Assembly (NCBI GenBank): GCA_964621455.1
Contig: CAZULW010000081.1
Span: forward strand, 1 to 10,238
DNA length: 10,238 bases
From: G020354025 sp964621455
GTDB lineage: Bacteria; Fidelibacterota; Marinisomatia; SCGC-AAA003-L08; TS1B11
Reading direction: 5' to 3'
The notes under the pieces were generated by a model that was given only the letters and a program-made list of their open reading frames with translations, had not been told where the DNA came from and did no database searches. Positions 1 to 6,438 of the stretch are shown here, in pieces (within the stretch, counting starts at the first letter, position 1; every line of letters starts with the position of its first letter). Both the position numbers and the translations under genes were made by a program.

Positions 1-2040
1 GGTGACGGTTATGCGGTGACGCCCAACATTGACCGGTTCGCCGCCCAAGGGACGCGCTTCGACAACGTCTTCGCCAACGCCGGGGTATGCGCCCCGGCCC
101 GGTCGGGGATCATTACAGGAATGTATCCGACCAGCATCGGCACAAATCCCATGCGCTGCAGAGGGGTCCCGCCGGCGGAGGTCAGGTGCTTCACCGAGTA
201 CCTGCGGGCGGCCGGGTACTACTGCACCAACAACGTCAAGACCGACTACCAGTTCGCCCCGCCGGTAACCGCCTGGGATGAGAGCAGCCGGCAGGCCCAC
301 TGGCGGGGCCGGGCCGAAGGCCAGCCCTTTTTCGCCGTGATCAATTTCACAACTACCCACGAGAGCCAGATACGTACGGATAATAAGGAGCGGCTGGCCC
401 AGCTGGCCGGGCTGGATCCCGGCGAGAAGCACGATCCGGCCCTGGCTGAACTCCCCCCGTACTATCCTGACACGCCGCTGGTGCGCAAGGACTGGGCGCG
501 CTACTATGACCTCATTACGCTCTTGGACAAACAGGTGGCCGAAGTGCTGCAGCAGCTGGAGGACGATGGGCTGGCGGAGAATACCATCGTATGGTTCTGG
601 GGCGACCACGGCCGCGGGCTGCCCCGGGCCAAGCGCTGGATATACGATTCCGGCCTGAACGTGCCGCTGATCATCCGGGTGCCGGAGCAGCTGCTCAGGC
701 TCGCCAGCCCGTCAGCTCCCGTCGCGCTGATGCCCGGCACCATCAACGATGAGCTGGTGTCGTTCATTGACTTTGCCCCGACGATGCTCTCCCTGGCGGG
801 TGTGAAGGTACCGGATTACATGCAGGGCCAGCCGTTCCTCGGTGACCAGAAGGCGGCCCCGCGTGAATATATCTTTGCCGCCCGCGACCGTATGGACGAG
901 GCCTTCGACCTTATCCGCGCCGTGCGTGACAAGCGCTTCAAGTATATCCGCAACTTCATGCCGCACGTAACCTACGGCCAGGATATCGACTACATGAACC
1001 AGATGCCCACCATGCGGGAGATGCGCCGGCTCAACGCCGAGGGCCGGCTCCAGGGGCCCGAGAAACACTACTTCCTGCCCACCAAACCCGTGGAGGAACT
1101 CTACGACACCACCAGCGATCCGCACGAGATCCGCAACCTTGCCGGTGATCCGCAATACCAGGATGAACTCCTTCGCCTGCGCGGGGCGCTGCTGGAGTGG
1201 ATGCGGGCGGTCGGCGACGTAGGGTTGATCCCTGAGCCGGACTTCGACGAAATGAAACGCCCCGGCGGTGAGTATGAAGTCACGGCCGGGCCGGGGTTCA
1301 GCCCCATGAAAAAATTCTTCTCTTCGACGGTGACCGTGAGCCTCAGCTGTCCCACCCCCGGTGCGTCCATCGCCTGGCGGAGTGGTGGGGAGGAGGCCAG
1401 TACGGGCTGGCAGCTCTACAGCGAGCCGGTGACGCTCAAGCCCGGCCAGGTGCTCTCCGCCAAAGCCTGCCGGCTCGGTTTCAGCGACAGCGAGGTCGCT
1501 GAGTACCGCTACGGCGACCCTGCTTCACCGGCCCAGCCGGCTGCCCCGGCCCGGCCGCACTGGCGGGACCAGCTTGACGCTACTGATCTGCTAGAGCGCC
1601 TGCTGGTGATCAAGGCGCTTGACGGTCAGGACTCCGCCAGGGTGATACCGGCCTACTTCGAGGCACTGGAGGATAAAGACGCCCCGGTGCGCTACTGGGC
1701 AGTGGTGGGCCTGCACAACGCCTGCGAGGATGCCGGGACCATTGATAAGGCCTGCGCCGCCTTGCTCGGACTGATGATCGCCGATACATCGCAGAGCGTC
1801 CGCATCGCCGCGGCTCATGCGCTGTGCGACTGGGGCTGGGAGGACCAGGCGCTCCCCGTGCTGGTTGATGCCCTGGAGCAGGGAGCGGATAACCTCCGTC
1901 TGGCGGCGGCCATCGCCCTGGGCCGGATCGGCGAGAAGGCCCGCCCGGCGCTGCCGCAGCTCAAGGCCGCTATGGAAGATACATACGGGTACGTGCCCAG
2001 GGTGACCAAGTATATACTGGAACGCCTGGGAGGGGAATAG
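1..2040 (+). CDS. S1-type sulfatase, sulfamidase-like, with C-terminal Fn3-like segment and HEAT-like repeats (5' end outside the window)
   Basis: Hydrolyses a sulfate ester or sulfamate, probably on an extracytoplasmic glycan. The frame is open from base 1 (G-D-G-Y-A-V-T-P-N-I-D), so the GTG at 16 is an internal valine codon and the start, leader and first metal-binding Asp pair lie upstream. Numbering from base 1: the formylglycine site C-A-P-A-R has Cys30; N-N-V-K-T-D-Y (Lys80) replaces the usual G-K-W-H; T-H-E-S gives His120; G-D-H-G gives Asp202/His203, followed by Lys211. The N-N-x-K-T-D-Y block and the P-Y-Y-P-D-T-P segment resemble bacterial relatives of heparan N-sulfatase (sulfamidase); this is family recall, not a search. 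After the catalytic part, about residues 434-507 look like a chitobiase-C/Fn3-associated beta segment, 506-519 are a Pro/Ala-rich linker, and 521-679 contain HEAT-like helical repeats. Such tails may bind glycan or protein partners. The gene ends 63 nt before the next sulfatase and probably shares its transcript. Sulfatase call secure; substrate uncertain. Confidence 0.93.
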   Translation, partial: GDGYAVTPNIDRFAAQGTRFDNVFANAGVCAPARSGIITGMYPTSIGTNPMRCRGVPPAEVRCFTEYLRAAGYYCTNNVKTDYQFAPPVTAWDESSRQAHWRGRAEGQPFFAVINFTTTHESQIRTDNKERLAQLAGLDPGEKHDPALAELPPYYPDTPLVRKDWARYYDLITLLDKQVAEVLQQLEDDGLAENTIVWFWGDHGRGLPRAKRWIYDSGLNVPLIIRVPEQLLRLASPSAPVALMPGTINDELVSFIDFAPTMLSLAGVKVPDYMQGQPFLGDQKAAPREYIFAARDRMDEAFDLIRAVRDKRFKYIRNFMPHVTYGQDIDYMNQMPTMREMRRLNAEGRLQGPEKHYFLPTKPVEELYDTTSDPHEIRNLAGDPQYQDELLRLRGALLEWMRAVGDVGLIPEPDFDEMKRPGGEYEVTAGPGFSPMKKFFSSTVTVSLSCPTPGASIAWRSGGEEASTGWQLYSEPVTLKPGQVLSAKACRLGFSDSEVAEYRYGDPASPAQPAAPARPHWRDQLDATDLLERLLVIKALDGQDSARVIPAYFEALEDKDAPVRYWAVVGLHNACEDAGTIDKACAALLGLMIADTSQSVRIAAAHALCDWGWEDQALPVLVDALEQGADNLRLAAAIALGRIGEKARPALPQLKAAMEDTYGYVPRVTKYILERLGGE

Positions 2041-2090
2041 GACCGACAGACATACAGGAATAAATTATTCACATCTCTTTTATTACTCGT

Positions 2091-2096
2091 GAAGGT
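2091..2096 (+). promoter_or_regulatory. Shine-Dalgarno sequence that sets the start of the second sulfatase
   Basis: GAAGGT lies 7 nt before the ATG at 2104. An in-frame GTG at 2089 overlaps this motif and would add only five residues, so the ATG is the better start. The resulting N-terminus (M-S-K-L-D-Y-T-R-R-D-F) also matches that of the last sulfatase (M-K-A-L-D-Y-T-R-R-D-F). Confidence 0.6.
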
Positions 2097-2103
2097 AACA
2101 AAT

Positions 2104-3543
2104 ATGAGCAAACTCGATTACACCCGTCGCGATTTTCTGAAGACCATGGGCCTGGGCACCGCCGGGCTGGCCCTGCCGGGACTGCTCACCTCCTGCGGCA
2201 AGGCTGAAGCGAGGCCGAATATCATTTTCATCATGACCGATGACCACGCCTCGCACGCCCTGAGCTGCTACGGCAGCAGGATAAATGAGACGCCGAACCT
2301 GGACCGGATCGCCAGGGAGGGCATGCGCTTCAATAACTGCTTCTGCACCAATTCCATCTGCGCGCCGAGCCGGGCAGTGATCCTGACCGGAAAATACAGC
2401 CACCTCAACGGCGTCACCGACAACCGGCTGGAATTCGACGGCACCCAGCAGACCTTCCCCAAGCTGCTGCAGCAGGCCGGCTACCAGACTGCCATGATCG
2501 GCAAGTGGCACCTCAAAAGCGAGCCTACCGGCTTCGACTATTGGAACGTCCTGCCCGGCCAGGGGGATTATTACGACCCGGTGATGATCGAGGCGGGCAC
2601 AAAAAAGCAGTACACCGGCTACGTTACCGACATCATCACCGATCACTGCCTCACGTGGCTCAGGGACCGCGAGGACACCAGGCCGTTCTGCCTGATGTAC
2701 CATCACAAGGCTCCGCACCGCCGCTGGCTGCCGGGCCCTAAACATGCCAACCTGTATGAGGACATCGATATCCCGGAACCGGAGACGTTCAACGATGACT
2801 ACAGAACCCGCAGCGCCGCCGCCCGCGAGCAGGAGATGACCATTGAACGGCACCTTAACGACCGCGACCTGAAGGTGGATCCGCCGGAGGGCCTGTCCGG
2901 TCAGGAGCTGAAGAAGTGGAAATACCAGCGCTACATCAAGGACTATCTCCGGTGCATAGCGTCAGTGGATGACAACGTCGGGCGGCTACTGGACTACCTC
3001 GACGAGTCCGGGCTGGCCGAAAACACGGTGCTGGTCTATACCTCCGACCAGGGCTTCTACCTGGGCGACCACGGCTGGTTCGACAAGCGCTTCATGTACG
3101 AGGAGTCCCTCCGGATGCCGCTGCTGGTCCGGTATCCGCAGAAGATCAGGCCTGGCTCGGTCAACGAGGACATGGTCCTGAACCTGGACTTCGGCCCGAC
3201 GTTCCTGGACTTCGCCGGCGTCGCCAGGCCCGCCGACATGCAGGGCCGGTCCTTCCGGCGCGTGCTGCTCGACAAGACGCCGAAGGATTGGCGCACTTCG
3301 ATGTACTACCACTACTACGAATATCCGGCGGTACACAGTGTAAAGCGGCACTACGGCGTGCGAACCCAGCGATACAAGCTGATCCATTTCTACAACGACA
3401 TCGACGCCTGGGAGCTCTACGACCTGCAGGAGGACCCCAACGAGCTGAACAACGTTTATGATAATCCCGCCTACGCCGATATCGTGCGGGAGCTCAAGGC
3501 GGAGCTGGAACGCCTGCGGCAGCAGTACGGTGACATGGGCTGA
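2104..3543 (+). CDS. S1-type sulfatase, N-acetylglucosamine-6-sulfatase-like, Tat-exported lipoprotein
   Basis: Predicted to remove a sulfate ester from a glycan sugar outside the cytoplasmic membrane. The 479-residue protein starts with a Tat signal (T-R-R-D-F-L-K, residues 7-13), a hydrophobic stretch and a lipobox L-T-S-C with Cys31, so it is probably folded in the cytoplasm and then lipid-anchored. Catalytic features: metal-binding D46/D47; formylglycine site C-A-P-S-R with Cys86; G-K-W-H with Lys134/His136; H-H-K-A-P-H around residue 200; S-D-Q-G with Asp315; G-D-H-G with His323; and Lys328. The blocks N-S-I-C-A-P-S-R, Y-S-H-L-N-G and G-F-D-Y-W-N resemble the bacterial GlcNAc-6-O-sulfatase group (S1_11-like, annotated as mucin-desulfating or N-acetylglucosamine-6-sulfatase). 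That is recall, and the exact position specificity is inferred. Its length is ordinary for the family. It sits 33 nt before the next sulfatase, which suggests co-transcription. The leader is nearly the same as that of the sulfatase at 6439. Confidence 0.95.
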   Translation: MSKLDYTRRDFLKTMGLGTAGLALPGLLTSCGKAEARPNIIFIMTDDHASHALSCYGSRINETPNLDRIAREGMRFNNCFCTNSICAPSRAVILTGKYSHLNGVTDNRLEFDGTQQTFPKLLQQAGYQTAMIGKWHLKSEPTGFDYWNVLPGQGDYYDPVMIEAGTKKQYTGYVTDIITDHCLTWLRDREDTRPFCLMYHHKAPHRRWLPGPKHANLYEDIDIPEPETFNDDYRTRSAAAREQEMTIERHLNDRDLKVDPPEGLSGQELKKWKYQRYIKDYLRCIASVDDNVGRLLDYLDESGLAENTVLVYTSDQGFYLGDHGWFDKRFMYEESLRMPLLVRYPQKIRPGSVNEDMVLNLDFGPTFLDFAGVARPADMQGRSFRRVLLDKTPKDWRTSMYYHYYEYPAVHSVKRHYGVRTQRYKLIHFYNDIDAWELYDLQEDPNELNNVYDNPAYADIVRELKAELERLRQQYGDMG

Positions 3544-3564
3544 CCGGCGCATAGGGCTAAAAGT

Positions 3565-3569
3565 AGAGG
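3565..3569 (+). promoter_or_regulatory. Shine-Dalgarno sequence of the third sulfatase
   Basis: AGAGG lies 7 nt before the ATG at 3577. Another ATG at 3573 is in a different frame and only 3 nt from the motif, which favours 3577. Confidence 0.5.
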
Positions 3570-3576
3570 TACATGC

Positions 3577-5019
3577 ATGAAAAAACCCGGCTGTACTCGT
3601 CGTGATTTTCTGAAAATCGTGGGCCTTGGCACCGCGGGGCTGGCTCTGGCCGGCTATGGGCAGGCATGCAAGGGGCGGGGAAAGCGGCCGCCCAACATCG
3701 TTATCATCTTCACCGATGACCAGGGCTACGCCGACGTCGGTGTCTTCGGCGCGGAGGGGTTCGAGACGCCGAACCTGGACCAGATGGCGGCTGAAGGCAC
3801 TAAATTCACCGACTTCTACGTGACCCAGCCGGTTTGCAGTGCGTCGCGGGCGGGACTACTCACCGGCTGTTATCCCAACCGCATTGGCATACTCGGCGCG
3901 CTGAACCCAAACTCAAAACATGGCATCCACGACGGCGAGATGACCATCGCCGAGGTGGTCAAGCAGCGTGGTTACGCCACCGCCATCTACGGCAAGTGGC
4001 ACTTGGGCCACCACCCCCGGTTCCTGCCCACCCGCCACGGTTTCGACGACTACTTCGGCCTGCCCTACTCCAACGACATGTGGCCCAAGCACCCAACCGC
4101 GCCTGCGGGCCGCTACCCGCCGCTGCCGCTGATCGAGAGGGAAAAGGCCATCGCCCACAACCCGGACCAGTCCCAACTGACCACCTGGTACACCGAGCGG
4201 GCGGTCGCGTTCATCGAGCAGCACAAGGACCGGCCGTTTTTCCTGTACGTTCCTCACAGCATGCCGCACGTGCCGCTGTACGTATCGGACAAGTTCAAGG
4301 GCAAGTCGGAGCAGGGGCTTTACGGGGACGTGATCATGGAGATCGACTGGTCTGTCGGGCAGATCCTCGGGGCATTGAAGAAGCACGGTCTTGACGAGAA
4401 CACTTTGGTGATCTACACGTCGGACAACGGGCCGTGGCTTTCCTATGGCAACCACGCCGGTTCAGCCCGGCCACTGCGGGAAGGCAAGGGCACGACCTGG
4501 GACGGCGGCGTGCGGGAACCGACCATCATGCGCTGGCCCGGGAAGGTCCCCACCGGCAGGGTCTGCAGCCAGCCAGCCATGACCATTGATATACTCCCTA
4601 CTATCGCCGGGTTGGTAGGCGCCGAGCTCGCTCAGCACAAGATCGACGGCAAGGACATCTGGCCGCTCCTGTCCGGCAAGCCCGGTGCGACCTCCCCGCA
4701 GGAAGCATACTATTTCTACTGGGGGCAGCACCTCCAGGGTATCCGCAGCGGCAAGTGGAAACTGCACTTCCCACACGAGTATCGCAGCCTCGAGGGTGAG
4801 CCCGGTCGCGAGGGACTGCCTGGTCCGTACATACAGCTTGAGACCGGCCTGGCGCTCTACGATCTGGAAAACGACATCGGTGAGCAGCACAACGTGGCTG
4901 ACCAATACCCGGAGGTGGTGAAGCGCCTCCAGGCCCTGGCTGAAAAAGCCCGCGAGGACCTGGGGGACTCGGCCACCGGGCAGGAGGGAGAAGGTGTACG
5001 CCCGCCGGGCAGGCTGTAG
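3577..5019 (+). CDS. S1-type arylsulfatase-like sulfatase with Tat leader
   Basis: Predicted envelope sulfatase of 480 residues acting on a sulfated sugar. The N-terminus has a twin-arginine motif (T-R-R-D-F-L-K, residues 7-13) and a short hydrophobic segment ending in G-Q-A-C (Cys31). Cys31 sits where the lipid-anchored Cys of the second sulfatase sits, but the lipobox is weak, so either lipidation or ordinary cleavage is possible. Catalytic features: D47/D48; formylglycine site C-S-A-S-R with Cys87, the allowed alanine variant of C-x-P-x-R; G-K-W-H with Lys140/His142; M-P-H-V-P with His231; S-D-N-G with Asp283/Asn284; and Lys304. The layout is that of the arylsulfatase A/GALNS-like group, typical in length and with an L-Y-D-L-E-N-D-I-G-E-Q-H-N-V-A segment near the C-terminus. 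The SulfAtlas subfamily cannot be fixed by eye. It is the last gene before a 383-nt non-coding stretch and probably ends the first transcription unit. Confidence 0.95.
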   Translation: MKKPGCTRRDFLKIVGLGTAGLALAGYGQACKGRGKRPPNIVIIFTDDQGYADVGVFGAEGFETPNLDQMAAEGTKFTDFYVTQPVCSASRAGLLTGCYPNRIGILGALNPNSKHGIHDGEMTIAEVVKQRGYATAIYGKWHLGHHPRFLPTRHGFDDYFGLPYSNDMWPKHPTAPAGRYPPLPLIEREKAIAHNPDQSQLTTWYTERAVAFIEQHKDRPFFLYVPHSMPHVPLYVSDKFKGKSEQGLYGDVIMEIDWSVGQILGALKKHGLDENTLVIYTSDNGPWLSYGNHAGSARPLREGKGTTWDGGVREPTIMRWPGKVPTGRVCSQPAMTIDILPTIAGLVGAELAQHKIDGKDIWPLLSGKPGATSPQEAYYFYWGQHLQGIRSGKWKLHFPHEYRSLEGEPGREGLPGPYIQLETGLALYDLENDIGEQHNVADQYPEVVKRLQALAEKAREDLGDSATGQEGEGVRPPGRL

Positions 5020-5058
5020 GACTGCAGCCCGGGGATGATGCCTAACTGTTGAATAGCA

Positions 5059-5070
5059 TAACATATGTTA
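5059..5070. promoter_or_regulatory. 12-bp perfect palindrome, possible operator or promoter region
   Basis: TAACATATGTTA is its own reverse complement and lies in a locally AT-rich segment after the third sulfatase. TACAAT at 5069-5074 resembles a -10 box, but no good -35 box stands at the right distance: TTGAAT at 5049 leaves a 14-nt spacer. An operator for the downstream genes is possible but unproven. Confidence 0.25.
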
Positions 5071-5121
5071 CAATATCGTTGCAGAGTACGTGTGTCCCAT
5101 CTATTTTTAAGGAGATAATAA

Positions 5122-5139
5122 AAACCGCTGAAGCGGTTT
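5122..5139 (+). terminator. Hairpin, possible weak intrinsic terminator
   Basis: AAACCGC, loop TGAA, then GCGGTTT form a perfect 7-bp stem. An A-rich run lies before it, and TTT at the end of the stem is followed by ATGATGTTTT. The U-tract is short, so termination would be weak. The arms recur in the larger hairpin at 5211-5255 (AAACCG and CGGTTT, each arm followed by a near-copy of ATGAT), so it may instead be part of a repeated element or structured RNA. Confidence 0.35.
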
Positions 5140-5167
5140 CATGATGTTTTATCTAACCGACTGTTAA

Positions 5168-5187
5168 CCCACGACTTAAGTCGTGGG
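5168..5187. repeat. 20-bp perfect palindrome, REP-like
   Basis: CCCACGACTTAAGTCGTGGG is a perfect inverted repeat, forming an 8-bp GC-rich stem with a TTAA loop. Intergenic palindromes of this form are common as REP-like or IS200/IS605-associated hairpins in environmental bacteria. No U-tract follows, so it is unlikely to be a terminator. Confidence 0.55.
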
Positions 5188-5210
5188 CTGATAGGCCAAG
5201 CGATCCCAGG

Positions 5211-5255
5211 CAAACCGTTTCCCCCGACGCTGCGGTCGGGGATTTCAACGGTTTG
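5211..5255. repeat. Long two-part hairpin
   Basis: The outer arms CAAACCGTT (5211-5219) and AACGGTTTG (5247-5255) give 9 bp. The inner arms CCCCGAC (5222-5228) and GTCGGGG (5235-5241) give 7 bp around the loop GCTGCG. The two parts are joined by an asymmetric internal loop of 2 and 5 nt. Sixteen perfect base pairs in 45 nt are unlikely to be chance and suggest selection on structure, in RNA or as a single-stranded transposon end. Confidence 0.55.
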
Positions 5256-5402
5256 ATGATAGGCACTATTGCTAAGGAATAATAGTCACTGTAACACACG
5301 TTCTGCTACATGACGCCTAATCGCTGAGCTATGGCTCTCAGGCGGCCCTCTGTCCGCTACGACGGCTGGCTCTGAACCCAGAAAGGAATCTGTGCAATAG
5401 GG

Positions 5403-6416
5403 ATGGTTCTAACAAAACGACAGACCTGTTTCCTGATCGTGAGTCTTTTACTGCTCACCATCGTCGCCTGCACTTCACAATCAAGGACACATATATCTCT
5501 TTCCAACGGCAAGTGGTTTATTAATGGTGAGGTTACTTATCAGGGCGCGCCGGTGGAGGGCCGGCTGCTTAACGTGAGGATGGTGAACTCAACCTTTGAA
5601 GACCGAGCGAAACCTGAATTCAGCATTGATGAGAATACCGATAAATTCGTTGCCGGCATTCCTGAGTATGTCGCTGCGGGAGTGCGCGCATTCACGTTGA
5701 ATTTCCAGGGCGGTATGCCGGGTTATGAAGGTGCCGTCAATTCTGCTTTTAATCCTGATGGCTCACTTCGACAATCATATCTGGATCGGATTGAACGCGT
5801 CGTTAAGGCTTGTGACAGGGTCGGCGCAGCGGTCATTCTCGGTTGCTTTTATCAACGCCAGGATCAAATCCTTGAAGATGAGGCAGCCGTCCGTGCGGCT
5901 GTGGTTAACGCGGCAAAATGGATACGGGAGCGAAACCTGACCAACGTGCTGCTGGAAATCGCCAACGAACACAGGCATCGAGGCTTTGACCACAAAATCA
6001 TCCACACACCTGAAGGGGTGGCCGAATTGATCAGGTTGGCGCGCTCAGAGAATGCGGACCTGCTTGTTTCCGCCAGCGGGCTTGGGAATGGCAGAATTGA
6101 CTCCCTCGTTGCCGAAGCATCGGATTATATCCTGATTCACTTTAACTCGACACCGGTGGAAGAAATCCAGCTGCGGGTTGATGCCCTCAAAAAATACAAC
6201 AAGCCCATCGTCTGCAATGAAGATGACAAGGTGGGCGCGGAGGCCGTGCAGGCCTTAAAAGCCGCTGTGCAGGCGGGCTGCTCCTGGGGATGTATGAATA
6301 ACGATGTGAATCAATACGTTCCGTTTGAATTCAACGGCACCAAGGATGACCCGGTACTTTACGGCGCTATGAAAGGCCTGGCAGCACCTCAATCGATCAA
6401 TTCCAGGACGCAATAA
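5403..6416 (+). CDS. Putative clan GH-A glycoside hydrolase, lipoprotein
   Basis: Probably cleaves a glycan, working with the surrounding sulfatases. The 337-residue protein begins with a classical lipoprotein signal: K-R near the N-terminus, a leucine-rich core, and a lipobox I-V-A-C with Cys23. This is Sec-type, unlike the Tat leaders around it. The rest looks like a single TIM barrel. I-A-N-E-H places Glu189 where clan GH-A enzymes carry the acid/base after strand 4, and P-I-V-C-N-E-D places Glu273 where the nucleophile sits after strand 7; the 84-residue spacing fits. There is no signature that lets me name a GH family; a GH5-like relative or an undescribed family are both possible. The start fits the signal peptide, but spacing to GAAAGGA (5381-5387) is long at 15 nt and AGGG touches the ATG. 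Base composition is near 50% G+C in sampled lines, below its neighbours, which hints at separate acquisition. It ends 22 nt before the next sulfatase. Confidence 0.75.
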   Translation: MVLTKRQTCFLIVSLLLLTIVACTSQSRTHISLSNGKWFINGEVTYQGAPVEGRLLNVRMVNSTFEDRAKPEFSIDENTDKFVAGIPEYVAAGVRAFTLNFQGGMPGYEGAVNSAFNPDGSLRQSYLDRIERVVKACDRVGAAVILGCFYQRQDQILEDEAAVRAAVVNAAKWIRERNLTNVLLEIANEHRHRGFDHKIIHTPEGVAELIRLARSENADLLVSASGLGNGRIDSLVAEASDYILIHFNSTPVEEIQLRVDALKKYNKPIVCNEDDKVGAEAVQALKAAVQAGCSWGCMNNDVNQYVPFEFNGTKDDPVLYGAMKGLAAPQSINSRTQ

Positions 6417-6438
6417 AAAGATAGCCGCATTCAGAGAT

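Larger units (their letters stand above)
5020..5402. other. 383-nt non-coding stretch rich in hairpins
   Basis: I see no convincing gene here. It begins with an AT-rich part holding a 12-bp palindrome (5059-5070). It continues with consecutive dyads at 5122-5139, 5168-5187, 5211-5255, 5265-5286 and 5314-5344, and runs up to the start codon of the glycosidase-like gene. The stretch separates the two sulfatase groups and is the likeliest site for transcription to end and restart. Confidence 0.8.
5160..5402 (+). ncRNA. Candidate structured RNA or IS200/IS605-style element remnant
   Basis: Four or more stem-loops follow each other with short spacers. CCCACGACTTAAGTCGTGGG is at 5168-5187. A two-part stem is at 5211-5255. 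ACTATT pairs with AATAGT at 5265-5286. CGCCT/AGGCG enclosing GAGC-TATG-GCTC is at 5314-5344. A purine-rich GAACCCAGAAAGGAATC segment lies at 5374-5390. Dense compact folding without an ORF recalls the non-coding RNAs and terminal hairpins of IS200/IS605 elements (HEARO/omega-RNA style) or their non-autonomous derivatives. This is a resemblance only: no IscB, TnpB or TnpA gene is in the window, strand and borders are guesses, and a long leader of the downstream gene is an alternative. Confidence 0.35.

Noticed and set aside
16..18. GTG at 16 as the start of the first sulfatase
   Set aside because: The frame continues upstream to base 1 with family-like sequence, and the first metal-binding aspartates would be missing; it is an internal valine.
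2058..2070. GAATAA-A-TTATTC interrupted palindrome before the second sulfatase
   Set aside because: Short and AT-only except for its end bases; chance is likely in this AT-rich gap and no promoter boxes are correctly spaced around it.
5168..5187. Intrinsic terminator at the 20-bp palindrome
   Set aside because: No U-tract follows the stem on either strand.
5122..5344. CRISPR array
   Set aside because: The repeated units are hairpins of different sequence and length, with no regular direct repeats and spacers.
5310..5395. Possible tRNA in the hairpin region
   Set aside because: No cloverleaf: there is no 7-bp acceptor stem, T-arm GTTCGA-like loop or CCA end in order.
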